This document shows positions 1 through 6,997 of a stretch of 20,748 bases of DNA, piece after piece. Under the pieces are notes generated by a model. The model was given only the letters and a program-made list of their open reading frames with translations. It was not told the origin of the DNA and did not search any database. The stretch is taken from positions 1 to 20,748 of IMG/VR virus record IMGVR_UViG_3300009604_001167, one strand, 5' to 3'. Position numbers and translations under genes: made by a program. How positions within the stretch are numbered: the first letter of the stretch is position 1; every line of letters starts with the position of its first letter. The DNA comes from a virus.

Positions 1-63
1 AATGACTTACACCTTGCACATACACGCACAGTCTTAGATGTACTTGTACAGAACGTAAGGTGA
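1..63 (+). CDS. possible C-terminal end of a gene entering from the left
   Basis: Reading frame 1 is open from the first base to a TGA at 61-63, giving 20 residues that end in LDVLVQNVR. With only this tail visible no family can be assigned. It is reported because the other two plus frames stop early or begin with a stop, and because the genes that follow all run in the same direction. A chance open stretch this short is quite possible. Confidence 0.25.
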   Translation, partial: NDLHLAHTRTVLDVLVQNVR

Positions 64-175
64 CTATGGCGTAAATCGCAAGAGTTTCCACCCGTTCCTG
101 GGTATACTTGTGCTGTATTATGGTAGATAGCGTGTGTGCCATTGATTGGGTTTCGTGGTACAAAGGAGATGTTCA

Positions 176-217
176 ATGAGTATAGAGTTTACTTTGGTCC
201 ACACTGCTGCTGAGTAA
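176..217 (+). CDS. possible 13-residue leader peptide
   Basis: An ATG at 176 sits 7 bases after AAAGGAG (162-168), one of the strongest ribosome binding sites in the window. It opens a 13-codon frame (MSIEFTLVHTAAE) closed by TAA at 215-217, followed 32 bases later by the first clear gene. No family is recognised. It may be a leader peptide, a coupling ORF, or a degraded remnant of a longer gene. The interval 64-175 upstream has a TATTAT (116-121) and a TATACT (103-108) that resemble -10 boxes, but neither has a convincing -35 at 16-18 bases. Confidence 0.35.
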   Translation: MSIEFTLVHTAAE

Positions 218-249
218 GTCGGAAGCACCTTAGATAAGGACACAAACTG

Positions 250-591
250 ATGAGTAGACACATAATATATAATGACAAGTTCGCGTACCAATTAGTAATT
301 GGATTTGACAGACCACTACAACAGATATTCGTACAAAAGCTTAAAGACGATGAAGAAACCGAATACAACTTCCCACTAACTGGGCATAATGCTATGCCAC
401 TTGTCACAGCTATATCAAGAGGCATAGACAAGATAAGGGAGTTGTTCCCAATAAGCGAAATAATTGAGGAGGGTATATACGGTTACATTCTTGACGAAGC
501 TAATACAAACAATAGAGACACAGCAAACAGAATAATTGACTGGACAAAAGATAAACCTATACCTGTATCGCCTCTTGTTACGTTGCTTTGA
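250..591 (+). CDS. hypothetical protein, 113 aa
   Basis: This is a soluble-looking 113-residue protein with no signal peptide or membrane segment. I do not recognise the family. The N-terminal half is a mix of short strands and loops (QLVIGFDRPLQQIFVQKL), and the middle is likely helical around AISRGIDKIRELFPISEII. The ATG at 250 is preceded by AAGGA at 236-240, nine bases upstream, which fixes the start. It is the first complete gene of a same-strand run of small genes, so an early phage accessory role is the most one can infer. Confidence 0.75.
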   Translation: MSRHIIYNDKFAYQLVIGFDRPLQQIFVQKLKDDEETEYNFPLTGHNAMPLVTAISRGIDKIRELFPISEIIEEGIYGYILDEANTNNRDTANRIIDWTKDKPIPVSPLVTLL

Positions 592-642
592 AGCATATAT
601 TCTGTGAGGTGAATGAAGGTGAAGTAAAGGAGTACATACATA

Positions 643-969
643 ATGTCTAATACAACTAAGCTACTATGCAAGAAGATCAATATCACATGCGAGACTGAAA
701 GGTTCAATCACCATACCCCTTACATGGAAGATTGGGAAGTCAGAGAATGGCTCAGAGACTACGACGATGAACCGTTCAAGAACTTACCAGAAGGATTGAA
801 GACCGAATTAAAAACACGAAACTTAGACTTTGGAAGGAGAGCACCAAGCATAAGCGAACAAAACGAAACAGTTGAAGATGCATACTATCATAGAGTAGCT
901 ACAGGTAACTTAACCCAAGATGATTTCATAGACTACTTAAAAGGTAAAAGGAGTATACAAGATGTCTGA
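643..969 (+). CDS. hypothetical protein, 108 aa
   Basis: This small, charged, cytoplasmic-looking protein belongs to no family I recognise. It has an acidic patch (WLRDYDDEPF) in the first half and ends in a short helix rich in Lys and Asp (DDFIDYLKGKRS). Three cysteines occur near the N-terminus without a metal-binding spacing. The start at 643 follows AAAGGAG at about 626-632. Its last eight bases overlap the start of the next gene, and the next gene's ribosome binding site lies inside its coding sequence, which suggests translational coupling. Confidence 0.7.
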   Translation: MSNTTKLLCKKINITCETERFNHHTPYMEDWEVREWLRDYDDEPFKNLPEGLKTELKTRNLDFGRRAPSISEQNETVEDAYYHRVATGNLTQDDFIDYLKGKRSIQDV

Positions 970-1468
970 ATTTGTAAAGCAGTTTGTAATGGAAATGGAT
1001 ATTGACCCAGCAACTGATGAAGACCTAAAGTTCTGCAAAGTACAATCAGAATGCGCCCAAGAGTGGTTAGAAGATGCATACTTAGCACGGGCATACTTCT
1101 GGGGAATTGCATCTGCTATGGAGAATCAGATCGAATATCTGGGCACCAATTATCTTCCAAACTTAGAGCGAAAGCTAAATGTAATTGAAGGTAATGGATA
1201 CTTATCTGAAAATGATGTGAGTGTGAGTTGGTATGCCAATGAAGATAAACCTCACGTCAATGATGAGATTGCACTTGATGATCAATCACATAACATCAAG
1301 CAACAGATTGATAGGATAAAGGAAAAGATGACAAAGGCTGGTATCTTATTCGTAACAGCATTAAAGAATCACGATGAGATATCAGGTATTTTAGATCAGT
1401 TATCTTTCTACGCTATCAAAGCTGCATCAAAAAAGAAAGTTGCAGCTCGTCAAGTAGCAAGAGCATAA
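962..1468 (+). CDS. hypothetical helical protein, 168 aa
   Basis: A mostly helical 168-residue protein. A long central amphipathic region (NIKQQIDRIKEKMTKAGILF) looks like a coiled-coil or helical hairpin, and the C-terminus is strongly basic (KAASKKKVAARQVARA), which could bind nucleic acid. No family is recognised. AAAGGAG about ten bases before the ATG supports the start, and the start overlaps the end of the preceding gene by eight bases. After the stop comes a 74-base gap with a small hairpin (CTACTT at 1517-1522 pairing with AAGTAG at 1529-1534). Confidence 0.75.
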   Translation: MSEFVKQFVMEMDIDPATDEDLKFCKVQSECAQEWLEDAYLARAYFWGIASAMENQIEYLGTNYLPNLERKLNVIEGNGYLSENDVSVSWYANEDKPHVNDEIALDDQSHNIKQQIDRIKEKMTKAGILFVTALKNHDEISGILDQLSFYAIKAASKKKVAARQVARA

Positions 1469-1542
1469 GTTACATCAGTATAGCAAGACTTCCTGAGCAT
1501 GAAGTAAAACTGCTCACTACTTAAACTCAAGTAGAGATAATA

Positions 1543-1800
1543 ATGAGCTTTGAAGTAGGTAAACAATACCTGACTGAAGGAAATATGAGACTACCAATGA
1601 AGGTGACACTACAAGGTGGCACAACTGTTTTAAGATACGAGAGGGGTAGACAAAATAACGGGTGGATGATATGGTTAAATGCTAATAAAGATTTTAGTGA
1701 AGGAACATATCTATGGCTAGGAGACGAGGGAAACGTAAGGAGGGAGATAATCCGTCCTGGTGGTCACGTAGACGTGTTAGATTTGGGGGACGGGAGATGA
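1543..1800 (+). CDS. hypothetical protein, 85 aa
   Basis: This short protein appears strand-rich (KVTLQGGTTVLRYERG, GWMIWLNANKD, EGTYLWLGDEGNV), like a small beta-barrel or SH3-like fold, but I cannot place it in a family. The Shine-Dalgarno match is weak (AGAG at 1533-1536) and lies beside a 6-bp hairpin at 1517-1534 that could partly mask it. The gene ends in an ATGA junction with the following zinc-ribbon gene. A second frame is open over its last 88 bases, so part of this stretch may be read twice. Confidence 0.65.
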   Translation: MSFEVGKQYLTEGNMRLPMKVTLQGGTTVLRYERGRQNNGWMIWLNANKDFSEGTYLWLGDEGNVRREIIRPGGHVDVLDLGDGR

Positions 1801-1943
1801 TAAATCGTATATTCTGTCCGACATGTATAGCATACACAGTTCCAGATGAAGTACATGGTAAGTTAACATGTCATGCATGTCATCAAGTAATACCATACGA
1901 CCTCGTAGGAGAGAACCAAGATAGGAGTATGAACAGTGCCTAA
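1797..1943 (+). CDS. small zinc-ribbon protein, 48 aa
   Basis: The 48-residue product has two CxxC knuckles (C7-P-T-C10 and C25-H-A-C28) fourteen residues apart, the spacing of a structural zinc ribbon. Small zinc ribbons of this type usually contact nucleic acid or a partner protein; which one cannot be told here. I chose the ATG at 1797 because it makes an ATGA overlap with the preceding gene and has GGGGA about eight bases upstream. An alternative ATG at 1713, behind GAAGGAA, would add a basic 28-residue arm (MARRRGKRK...), which is not excluded. Confidence 0.6.
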   Translation: MINRIFCPTCIAYTVPDEVHGKLTCHACHQVIPYDLVGENQDRSMNSA

Positions 1944-2196
1944 TCAGCAAGACGAAATCGAGGGCATGAAGCAAGCAAAACTAAATGATCCGAGCAGAGC
2001 CGAACTAGCTCAGATTTACCTAAATCGTGAAGGAATAACCCTGACTGATATCGTACATAGAATCTTGATGTATATTAGCGAACTACCTCATGTAGAGAGG
2101 ACAGGTCTCTATGAGCAAGATTGCAGAGAAATGAGAGAAGAATTGAGAGAGGCTTATATCAAGATCGACAGGGCGCTTAGACATGTTCGTGAGTGA
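1936..2196 (+). CDS. hypothetical helical protein, 86 aa, GTG start
   Basis: The gene begins with GTG at 1936, eight bases after TAGGAG (1922-1927), and overlaps the zinc-ribbon gene by eight bases. The product is predicted almost entirely helical, with a charged C-terminal helix (REMREELREAYIKIDRALRH) of coiled-coil character. I recognise no family. The following gene begins 14 bases before its stop, so the two are likely co-translated. Confidence 0.65.
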   Translation: MPNQQDEIEGMKQAKLNDPSRAELAQIYLNREGITLTDIVHRILMYISELPHVERTGLYEQDCREMREELREAYIKIDRALRHVRE

Positions 2197-2836
2197 TACC
2201 TACGGGTTCATATACTTACATGTCCCAAAAACAGCAGGACTATCATTAAGATTAGCACTAAGAGGACTAAATGGTCAGTGCTACGTAGACTACCCGCGGC
2301 TCCACCTTAACTCAACTGAGCTTCGCCTGACTGTAGGCGATAAAAGGTGGAACAATTACTATAAGTTCGCTTTTGTACGCAACCCTTGGGATTGGAACGT
2401 CTCACTATTCAGATTCCTGATGGAGAATCCAAGATGGTTACATCTAGACCAGTATTATAAAGAGCTACCAAGAGATCAGTTAAACGAGTTCGTTGAGAAC
2501 CTGAGAAGAGGTGGGCTAGACTTCTGGATAAGAAACAGTAAGTGGCAGTACTATACACCAACAAAGGATAAACCTATAACCCAAGTATCACCATATGACT
2601 GGATTAAGAAACCTGACAGGGCTGAAATAAACATATTCCAATTTGAGAAGATTGACGAGAGTATGAAGAAAGTTAGTAAAGAGATAGGCACTAATATAGA
2701 TATGCCTTTCTTTAACACTAGTATGCACGAAGACTACAGAGAATACTACAGGAAAGACTTGGTAGACTATGTGCACCAGTGTAATATAGAACTAATACAA
2801 GACTTTAAATACGAGTTCGGATATGGGACAGACTAA
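2183..2836 (+). CDS. sulfotransferase family protein
   Basis: Recognised as a PAPS-dependent sulfotransferase of the Sulfotransfer family. The 5'-phosphosulfate loop is HVPKTAG (residues 13-19, with Lys16 in the usual position), right after a hydrophobic strand (GFIYL). The 3'-phosphate motif is FAFVRNPWDW (62-71), matching the RNPWDR-like signature. The C-terminus (YRKDLVDYVHQCNIELIQDFKYEFGY) has the usual ending of this family. At 217 residues it is a compact version. Such enzymes move sulfate from PAPS to a hydroxyl or amine on a glycan, lipid or small molecule; the acceptor is unknown. In a phage it may alter host surface sugar or a virion component (inference). The start follows AGGG at 2170-2173, a weak site, and overlaps the gene before it. 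Confidence 0.82.
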   Translation: MFVSDTYGFIYLHVPKTAGLSLRLALRGLNGQCYVDYPRLHLNSTELRLTVGDKRWNNYYKFAFVRNPWDWNVSLFRFLMENPRWLHLDQYYKELPRDQLNEFVENLRRGGLDFWIRNSKWQYYTPTKDKPITQVSPYDWIKKPDRAEINIFQFEKIDESMKKVSKEIGTNIDMPFFNTSMHEDYREYYRKDLVDYVHQCNIELIQDFKYEFGYGTD

Positions 2837-3266
2837 CAAACCAGTAGATGTATTCAAGCGCGTTAACATGCATGACGGAGACAAAGATGTTTGTTGGGAA
2901 TGGAAGGGCAAGCTTAACAAGAAAGACGGAAGACCGTACTTCCGAGTGGACGGACTTGCAAAGGCGGCTTATGTGTACTCACTTGAACTCTTTTCGGGAG
3001 AACCCTCTGATGGACGTCACGCACTCCACTCCTGCGATAACGAAGTATGCTGTAATCCTCACCATCTTAGGTGGGGCAGTCATGATGATAACATGGCTGA
3101 CATGAAAGAACGCGATCGAGCTGGTGTGAACAAAGTAGTAAGGGCAGCTATACGAAAACTCCTGACTGAGGGCAAATCACATAGAGAGATCGCAAAGTTA
3201 TATGGACTATCAAAGGGGACAATTGGAAACATACAGGCTGAAGCACGGAAAGAAGATAATGACTAA
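2823..3266 (+). CDS. HNH endonuclease with C-terminal helix-turn-helix
   Basis: A free-standing HNH nuclease, probably of homing type. Residues 23-90 carry the HNH_3-like pattern: CWEWKG (24-29), a strand and helix, then LHSCDNEVCCNP (68-79) followed by HH and HxxN (H87, N90). His69 and the Asn/His residues downstream are in the positions that make the beta-beta-alpha metal site; C71, C76 and C77 may form a structural site. The C-terminal part (about 105-140; KLLTEGKSHREIAKLYGLSK) is a helix-turn-helix that would give sequence preference. It overlaps the sulfotransferase gene by 14 bases with no clear ribosome binding site, so it depends on coupling. No intron or split gene is visible next to it. 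Confidence 0.85.
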   Translation: MGQTNKPVDVFKRVNMHDGDKDVCWEWKGKLNKKDGRPYFRVDGLAKAAYVYSLELFSGEPSDGRHALHSCDNEVCCNPHHLRWGSHDDNMADMKERDRAGVNKVVRAAIRKLLTEGKSHREIAKLYGLSKGTIGNIQAEARKEDND

Positions 3267-3525
3267 AAGTGTGTGGGATATTAGAAAACATGCCGCAGGA
3301 AAAGCATTACTCCTGATGGTAGTACTGCTATTAGTTATGTGTGGCTGTACATTACCTATAGCAATCAGAACAATAACAATAACAGCCAATGGTACAAGCT
3401 ATATAACAACTAACAAGACACTAAGTGATCACGGACTGTCCTACATACTTGATAGCGACTGCTCAATGCTAAGGGTTATGTCAGAGAAACCAATATGCAA
3501 AGAACAAAAAGACTTGACAAACTAA
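3259..3525 (+). CDS. small membrane-anchored protein, probable lipoprotein, 88 aa
   Basis: The product starts with a short basic segment (MTKSVWDIRKHAAGK), then a hydrophobic stretch (ALLLMVVLLLVM) ending in CGC, which resembles a signal-peptidase II lipobox although Met and Cys are not the preferred residues at -3 and -2. The mature part is small and ends with two cysteines in a motif of the form D-C-x10-C (SDCSMLRVMSEKPIC). A similar ending occurs in small periplasmic proteins of phages and gammaproteobacteria, from memory and not checked. The start at 3259 overlaps the HNH stop by eight bases. A longer frame from 3202 lies wholly in the HNH gene and is less likely. It is the last gene before the terminator. 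Confidence 0.6.
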   Translation: MTKSVWDIRKHAAGKALLLMVVLLLVMCGCTLPIAIRTITITANGTSYITTNKTLSDHGLSYILDSDCSMLRVMSEKPICKEQKDLTN

Positions 3526-3544
3526 GATATGATTAAATAAATAG

Positions 3545-3699
3545 TGCTCCGAAATTAGTTTCCTCAAGTCCACATGACTTGAGGTAAATAGGCCACGGCC
3601 CCCTACTGTACTCCGGTGGGGTCTTGGTGCCTCCCTGAACTAAACTTGGCCCCGGTTACAAAAAGCAATTCTGCCCTGCTGTAGCCGGGGCTTTTTTTT
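3545..3699 (+). ncRNA. candidate structured small RNA or 3' UTR of three hairpins
   Basis: Three stem-loops follow one another with no ORF: a perfect 9-bp stem (CCTCAAGTC 3562-3570 with GACTTGAGG 3576-3584, 5-base loop); an imperfect longer hairpin at 3591-3631 (GGC with GCC outside, GGCCCC with GGGGTC inside); and the terminator stem at 3649-3691 with its T run. A TTGACA lies at 3514-3519 in the end of the preceding gene, with only a poor -10 (TAAATA, 3538-3543, spacer 18). It could therefore be an independent small RNA, a processed 3' end of the first operon, or simply a folded UTR. The 5' end given is approximate. Confidence 0.35.
3649..3699 (+). terminator. strong intrinsic terminator
   Basis: The arm GCCCCGGTTACA (3649-3660) pairs with TGTAGCCGGGGC (3680-3691) over 12 bp with one G-T wobble. 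The hairpin is followed directly by eight T (3692-3699). This ends the first operon and isolates it from the promoter just downstream. The 19-base loop is somewhat long but the GC-rich base of the stem is convincing. Confidence 0.88.
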
Positions 3700-3718
3700 A
3701 TGTCACTAACCTGTGCAT

Positions 3719-3747
3719 TTGACACAAAGTAGTTTGTGTGCTACACA
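3719..3747 (+). promoter_or_regulatory. sigma70-like promoter with dyad in the spacer
   Basis: TTGACA (3719-3724), a 17-base spacer, and TACACA (3742-3747) with an extended TG at 3739-3740. It precedes the DUF932 gene and the long operon behind it. The spacer holds a perfect inverted repeat, ACACAAA-gtag-TTTGTGT (3722-3739), well placed for a repressor or activator. The same TTGACAC and GTGTGCTA blocks recur at 10672-10697. Confidence 0.6.
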
Positions 3748-3776
3748 GGGTTAACACTCTAATAAAGGAGTATAAA

Positions 3777-4718
3777 ATGGCTGATGTCATCAATGTTGCA
3801 GATAGATTTGGTACACACACATTCCACGAAGATCATATCATTCCGAACGCAAAACCGTTTACACCACGCGAAGACGAAAGTGATCTATACTTCCCAGTAT
3901 ATGAAAGAGATATAAGCTTCGCAGGAAAGAATGACAACTACGAAGTAGATTCACACAAAGCAATTGTCCGTGTAATGCCTGATGGAGCGCCAAGAGCAAT
4001 TGGTATCGTCGGGAAGAAATATAAACTAGTGACGATGAAAGAACTTTGTCACTCTGCTGAAGGGGCTCTACTGGAGGCTATGTCGGATGAGCAACTCAGA
4101 GGATGTCAAGTTACTGAATCAATGGCGTATCACGGTGGAATGCTGTTCAAACAATATGTATTCCCGACTATATCGGACGATCTTGGAACTTCATCCAAGT
4201 CTTCTGTCGCCTTTAGAACAATCATTATTAATGGGTATGACGGTACATCGTCATTCAAGTTTTACAATGGAGCAATCGACTTCTTCTGTTTCAATGGAAT
4301 GGTCACAGGAGTATTCGATATGACAATACAACGTCATACATCTGGCTTCAAGATCCCTAACATGGTAGACAAGATCAAGTCTTCAATAGATATCTTCTAT
4401 AACCAAGCCGAAACGTATAAGCACTGGCACGGTAAAGAGATAAGTGATGAAGATGCTAAAGAATGCTTCGAAGCTATGCCAGGTGTATCAGAACGTAGAA
4501 CTGAACAACTACTACATCAGTTCCATATAGAGTGTATGCATCATGGAAGGACCGTATGGGCTTTATATTCAGCCGCTACATTCTACGCAACACACTCAAG
4601 CGGTTCATTCAAAGTAAGAGAGACCGCTAACGATCATATAGCTGCTACACTAAACAATAGAGAACGCCAAGTCCGATCTTGGGTAGAGACTGACCAGTTC
4701 CAACAGATCGCAGCATAA
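3777..4718 (+). CDS. DUF932 family phage protein
   Basis: A 313-residue protein of the DUF932 family, known from phages and plasmids but without an established biochemical role. Signs are the central block around AIGIVGKKYKLVTMKEL (roughly residues 75-90), the region GGMLFKQYVFPTI, and the later segment IIINGYDGTSSFKF followed by FFCFNGM, which corresponds to the family's ShDGs...vC.N pattern. The ATG at 3777 has AAAGGAG six bases upstream; a longer frame from GTG 3738 would begin within the promoter and is rejected. It leads the second operon just behind a strong promoter, so it is likely made early and in quantity. No signal peptide or membrane segment is seen. Confidence 0.75.
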   Translation: MADVINVADRFGTHTFHEDHIIPNAKPFTPREDESDLYFPVYERDISFAGKNDNYEVDSHKAIVRVMPDGAPRAIGIVGKKYKLVTMKELCHSAEGALLEAMSDEQLRGCQVTESMAYHGGMLFKQYVFPTISDDLGTSSKSSVAFRTIIINGYDGTSSFKFYNGAIDFFCFNGMVTGVFDMTIQRHTSGFKIPNMVDKIKSSIDIFYNQAETYKHWHGKEISDEDAKECFEAMPGVSERRTEQLLHQFHIECMHHGRTVWALYSAATFYATHSSGSFKVRETANDHIAATLNNRERQVRSWVETDQFQQIAA

Positions 4719-4730
4719 GGATAACATAAC

Positions 4731-5213
4731 ATGAAAGCTAGTATACTTGCAAGTCTATTTGGGAAGAGAAAGATAGAAATAGAACGACAGATTGACGAGC
4801 TTCGTTCCGATCTTTACGCCCAATTCATCCCTGATCCTGACAAATCAAACTCAAAAAATGTAGTGCTATACGAACTACACAAAGCCATGTGTAACTTCAT
4901 GGTTAGTAATGACTTAAACTCTGAATGGAAAAAGAAATACGACAATACAAAAGCCAACTTAGATATAAACTGCCGAGAAGCAGGAATTGAAACAGAAATA
5001 GATGCTGGAAGCACAAAAGTATTAATAGATAATAGAGTGTTTAAGTTCGAAAAGAAAAGGAATGAGGATGGTGTAATAGTATCATCCAAAGACATGAGTA
5101 TAGAACTGGCAAAGCTTGGTATAGATAAGGAAATCGTGAACAAAGCTATCAGTGCTGCAACAAAACCGAAGAAGGGCAATACCTACTACAAAGTGTATTG
5201 TTCAGATGAATGA
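4731..5213 (+). CDS. hypothetical protein, 160 aa
   Basis: A lysine-rich, largely helical protein of unknown family. The first third is helical (KIEIERQIDELRSDLYAQF), the middle contains a small strand pair (STKVLIDNRVFKFEKKR), and the end is short and basic (ATKPKKGNTYYKVY). No catalytic motif is visible. It starts ten bases after AAGG (4717-4720), 12 bases behind the DUF932 gene, and ends in an ATGA junction with the next gene. No signal sequence or membrane segment is seen. Confidence 0.65.
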   Translation: MKASILASLFGKRKIEIERQIDELRSDLYAQFIPDPDKSNSKNVVLYELHKAMCNFMVSNDLNSEWKKKYDNTKANLDINCREAGIETEIDAGSTKVLIDNRVFKFEKKRNEDGVIVSSKDMSIELAKLGIDKEIVNKAISAATKPKKGNTYYKVYCSDE

Positions 5214-6436
5214 CCTTTAATCCTAGAAATCCAAGAAAAACGGAACCAACACAAGTTTGCGTAGTGCAAGGGTTTAGAAAATACTGGCTGCTGATAACAA
5301 ACTATTTCAAACCTTCCTCCTGGGGGACAGCCTCTGTGGTTGCGCCAGCCAAGGTAATCTCTAAGGCTGCGCCAGCCACAAAAGAGGACGAGTACGGGGA
5401 ATTTTATTTTCGCCATACCATACTAGATCAACTCGGCAGGTATTTTGTCATCCTCAAGCGCATGAAGCATGGAGACAAAGAGGCATATGACTTATACTCA
5501 CGACTCGGCGCATATATATTACCGGAGAGGTCGAACGGATTCGGAGAGTATGAACGCGAGGTTTTAGAACCACGATGGCTTGAACTTCGCCCTTCCTTTG
5601 GAATGGTGTTGTACGGCAGTCGCTCCCAAGAGGTGAAGATAGATAAGGAAAAGAAATTCTACGTTCCTTTTGCGGTTTATTTTAATAAGTACCGCTTGGC
5701 TAGAGCGCCGACTATTGTGCAGCCTGTCAACAGCGGGGATGTCTATCGTTGCACCGTATACTGGGACACGTTTCACGGATCAAGGGACGGCGGCACTCCA
5801 ACTGAATTTGCCCTTAATGTTTCTCCTAGCGGAGAGGTCCATATACTAAAGGTTCTTGAAAATAAAAACATTAAAGTCCGGGCGAAAAAAGGTAAGGGTA
5901 GAGGATCTATATTTACTATTCCGCAAAGGAGTTGGGGCGTACCATCTTTTTTTGAAGACTGGGCTGAAGAGAACGGCAAAGACGTACAGTCATTTCTAGC
6001 GTCAATTTTTATCCAAACCGCGAATGCTCAAATAGCTGCCGCCGATTCAATGATAAAGGTCAGCGCATACAAGGGCCGGTTAGCCGCCATATTTAGCGTT
6101 AATGTCTTACGAACACCCTATTTTTTTAAAGACCGTGATTTATGTGTAGACCACAAAGGGAATAAGAAGAAAATATTCCACATAGTCAGAACACATGTCA
6201 GGAAAACAGGAAGTGTTGTTCGAACACATTTCCGGGGTATTCGGGAATTTAACTGGGAGGGCTACAAAATAAAAATAACGGTTCCTGGATGGCACCATGT
6301 AAACACACACAACTTAAATATCGGAGCAACAGACGGGGAGCATATAGAGAATAGCAAGGACTATATAGACACGTCTGCGTTAGGGAAAACCCTGAAAGGG
6401 CTTGAGGAAGACAGCGTGGGTGGTTTCAGACGATGA
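5210..6436 (+). CDS. unrecognised 408-aa protein with divergent codon use
   Basis: I do not recognise this protein. It has a basic N-terminus with an Ala/Pro-rich linker (around residues 40-57), a mixed alpha/beta middle, a lysine-rich patch (KVRAKKGKGRGS, near residue 220), and a His/Arg-rich end (HIVRTHVRKTGSVVRTHFRG, then VPGWHHVNTHNLNIG). RTHVRKTG and RTHFRG look like a short internal repeat. The gene differs from its neighbours: it uses CGG for arginine at least four times (none in the DUF932 gene) and has 7-T runs near 5947 and 6121. This suggests recent acquisition as a moron-like insert, though it starts in ATGA overlap with the preceding gene. The start has no good ribosome binding site, so coupling is likely. 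Confidence 0.7.
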   Translation: MTFNPRNPRKTEPTQVCVVQGFRKYWLLITNYFKPSSWGTASVVAPAKVISKAAPATKEDEYGEFYFRHTILDQLGRYFVILKRMKHGDKEAYDLYSRLGAYILPERSNGFGEYEREVLEPRWLELRPSFGMVLYGSRSQEVKIDKEKKFYVPFAVYFNKYRLARAPTIVQPVNSGDVYRCTVYWDTFHGSRDGGTPTEFALNVSPSGEVHILKVLENKNIKVRAKKGKGRGSIFTIPQRSWGVPSFFEDWAEENGKDVQSFLASIFIQTANAQIAAADSMIKVSAYKGRLAAIFSVNVLRTPYFFKDRDLCVDHKGNKKKIFHIVRTHVRKTGSVVRTHFRGIREFNWEGYKIKITVPGWHHVNTHNLNIGATDGEHIENSKDYIDTSALGKTLKGLEEDSVGGFRR

Positions 6437-6461
6437 TACCGTTTTGGGAGAGGAGGCAATG

Positions 6462-6743
6462 ATGACTGATTCACCAATCAGACTCACGTCTATCGAAGAA
6501 ATGTCAGACGATGAGATCAGCGCCCGACTTAAAACCATTCGTAAAGAAAGAATGAAACCTGTTCGACAGTTCGAAGAGGTTCAAGCTATAAGGAGACAAG
6601 CGAACAAAGATAAATCGTTGGAAAGATTGGATAAGAAACTGGAACTATTCGTTAAATGCGACGAACGTGTTATGAAAGCGTTAACCCAACTAGAAAAGTA
6701 CGCCCATGAAATCCGCGTATTAAGATTGGAGGTATTAGAATGA
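6462..6743 (+). CDS. hypothetical coiled-coil protein, 93 aa
   Basis: A highly charged helical protein without a recognised domain. Nearly all of it, from about residue 12 on, is predicted helix with heptad-like spacing (KLELFVKCDERVMKALTQLE). It may be a small structural or adaptor protein. Two adjacent ATGs exist at 6459 and 6462; AGGAGG at 6451-6456 is five bases before 6462 but only two before 6459, so I take 6462. A longer frame from 6402 lies inside the previous gene and is not needed. It ends in an ATGA overlap with the next gene. Confidence 0.65.
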   Translation: MTDSPIRLTSIEEMSDDEISARLKTIRKERMKPVRQFEEVQAIRRQANKDKSLERLDKKLELFVKCDERVMKALTQLEKYAHEIRVLRLEVLE

Positions 6744-6997
6744 GTGACATCCACGACTGTTCATTGCATATCATAATGGCAGGTACTATACTAACAGGGT
6801 TTAGATTTATAGGACCATTCCATACTTACGAAGGAGCAGATCGTCAGTCGAATGACATAGATGAGACCTCATGGATTTTAACATTACATCCACCAAGTAA
6901 TCTATCCGAGACCAGCAAAGACGACATTCTTACGAAGGAGCAGATCGTCAACTTTATTCGCGATAAATACGGAGAGATTCCAAATGAAAGCTCGTGA
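6740..6997 (+). CDS. hypothetical protein, 85 aa
   Basis: A small protein with no recognised family. The N-terminal half is strand-rich with a histidine/cysteine start (MSDIHDCSLH) and an aromatic turn (GFRFIGPFHTYEG). The C-terminus is a short helix (TKEQIVNFIRDKYGEI). It begins in ATGA overlap with the coiled-coil gene and its last 14 bases overlap the following one, so all three are probably translated as a unit. There is no signal peptide. Confidence 0.6.
   Translation: MSDIHDCSLHIIMAGTILTGFRFIGPFHTYEGADRQSNDIDETSWILTLHPPSNLSETSKDDILTKEQIVNFIRDKYGEIPNESS

Noticed and set aside
1713-1796. Longer start at 1713 for the zinc-ribbon gene
   Set aside because: It would overlap the previous gene by 88 bases; the ATGA junction at 1797 is more typical here. 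Kept as an alternative because a fair ribosome site precedes it.
3528-3533. TATGAT as -10 for the TTGACA at 3514
   Set aside because: The spacer would be 8 bases, far too short; the properly spaced TAAATA is weak, so no firm promoter is called for the hairpin cluster.
3585-3660. Possible tRNA in the GC-rich gap
   Set aside because: No cloverleaf: no T-loop consensus, no anticodon arm of correct spacing, and the paired arms are better explained by a long hairpin and terminator.
4814-5179. 121-codon minus-strand open frame with hydrophobic runs
   Set aside because: It is antisense to the 160-aa gene, Phe/Ser-rich as expected for the complement of Lys/Glu-rich coding sequence, and has no ribosome site.
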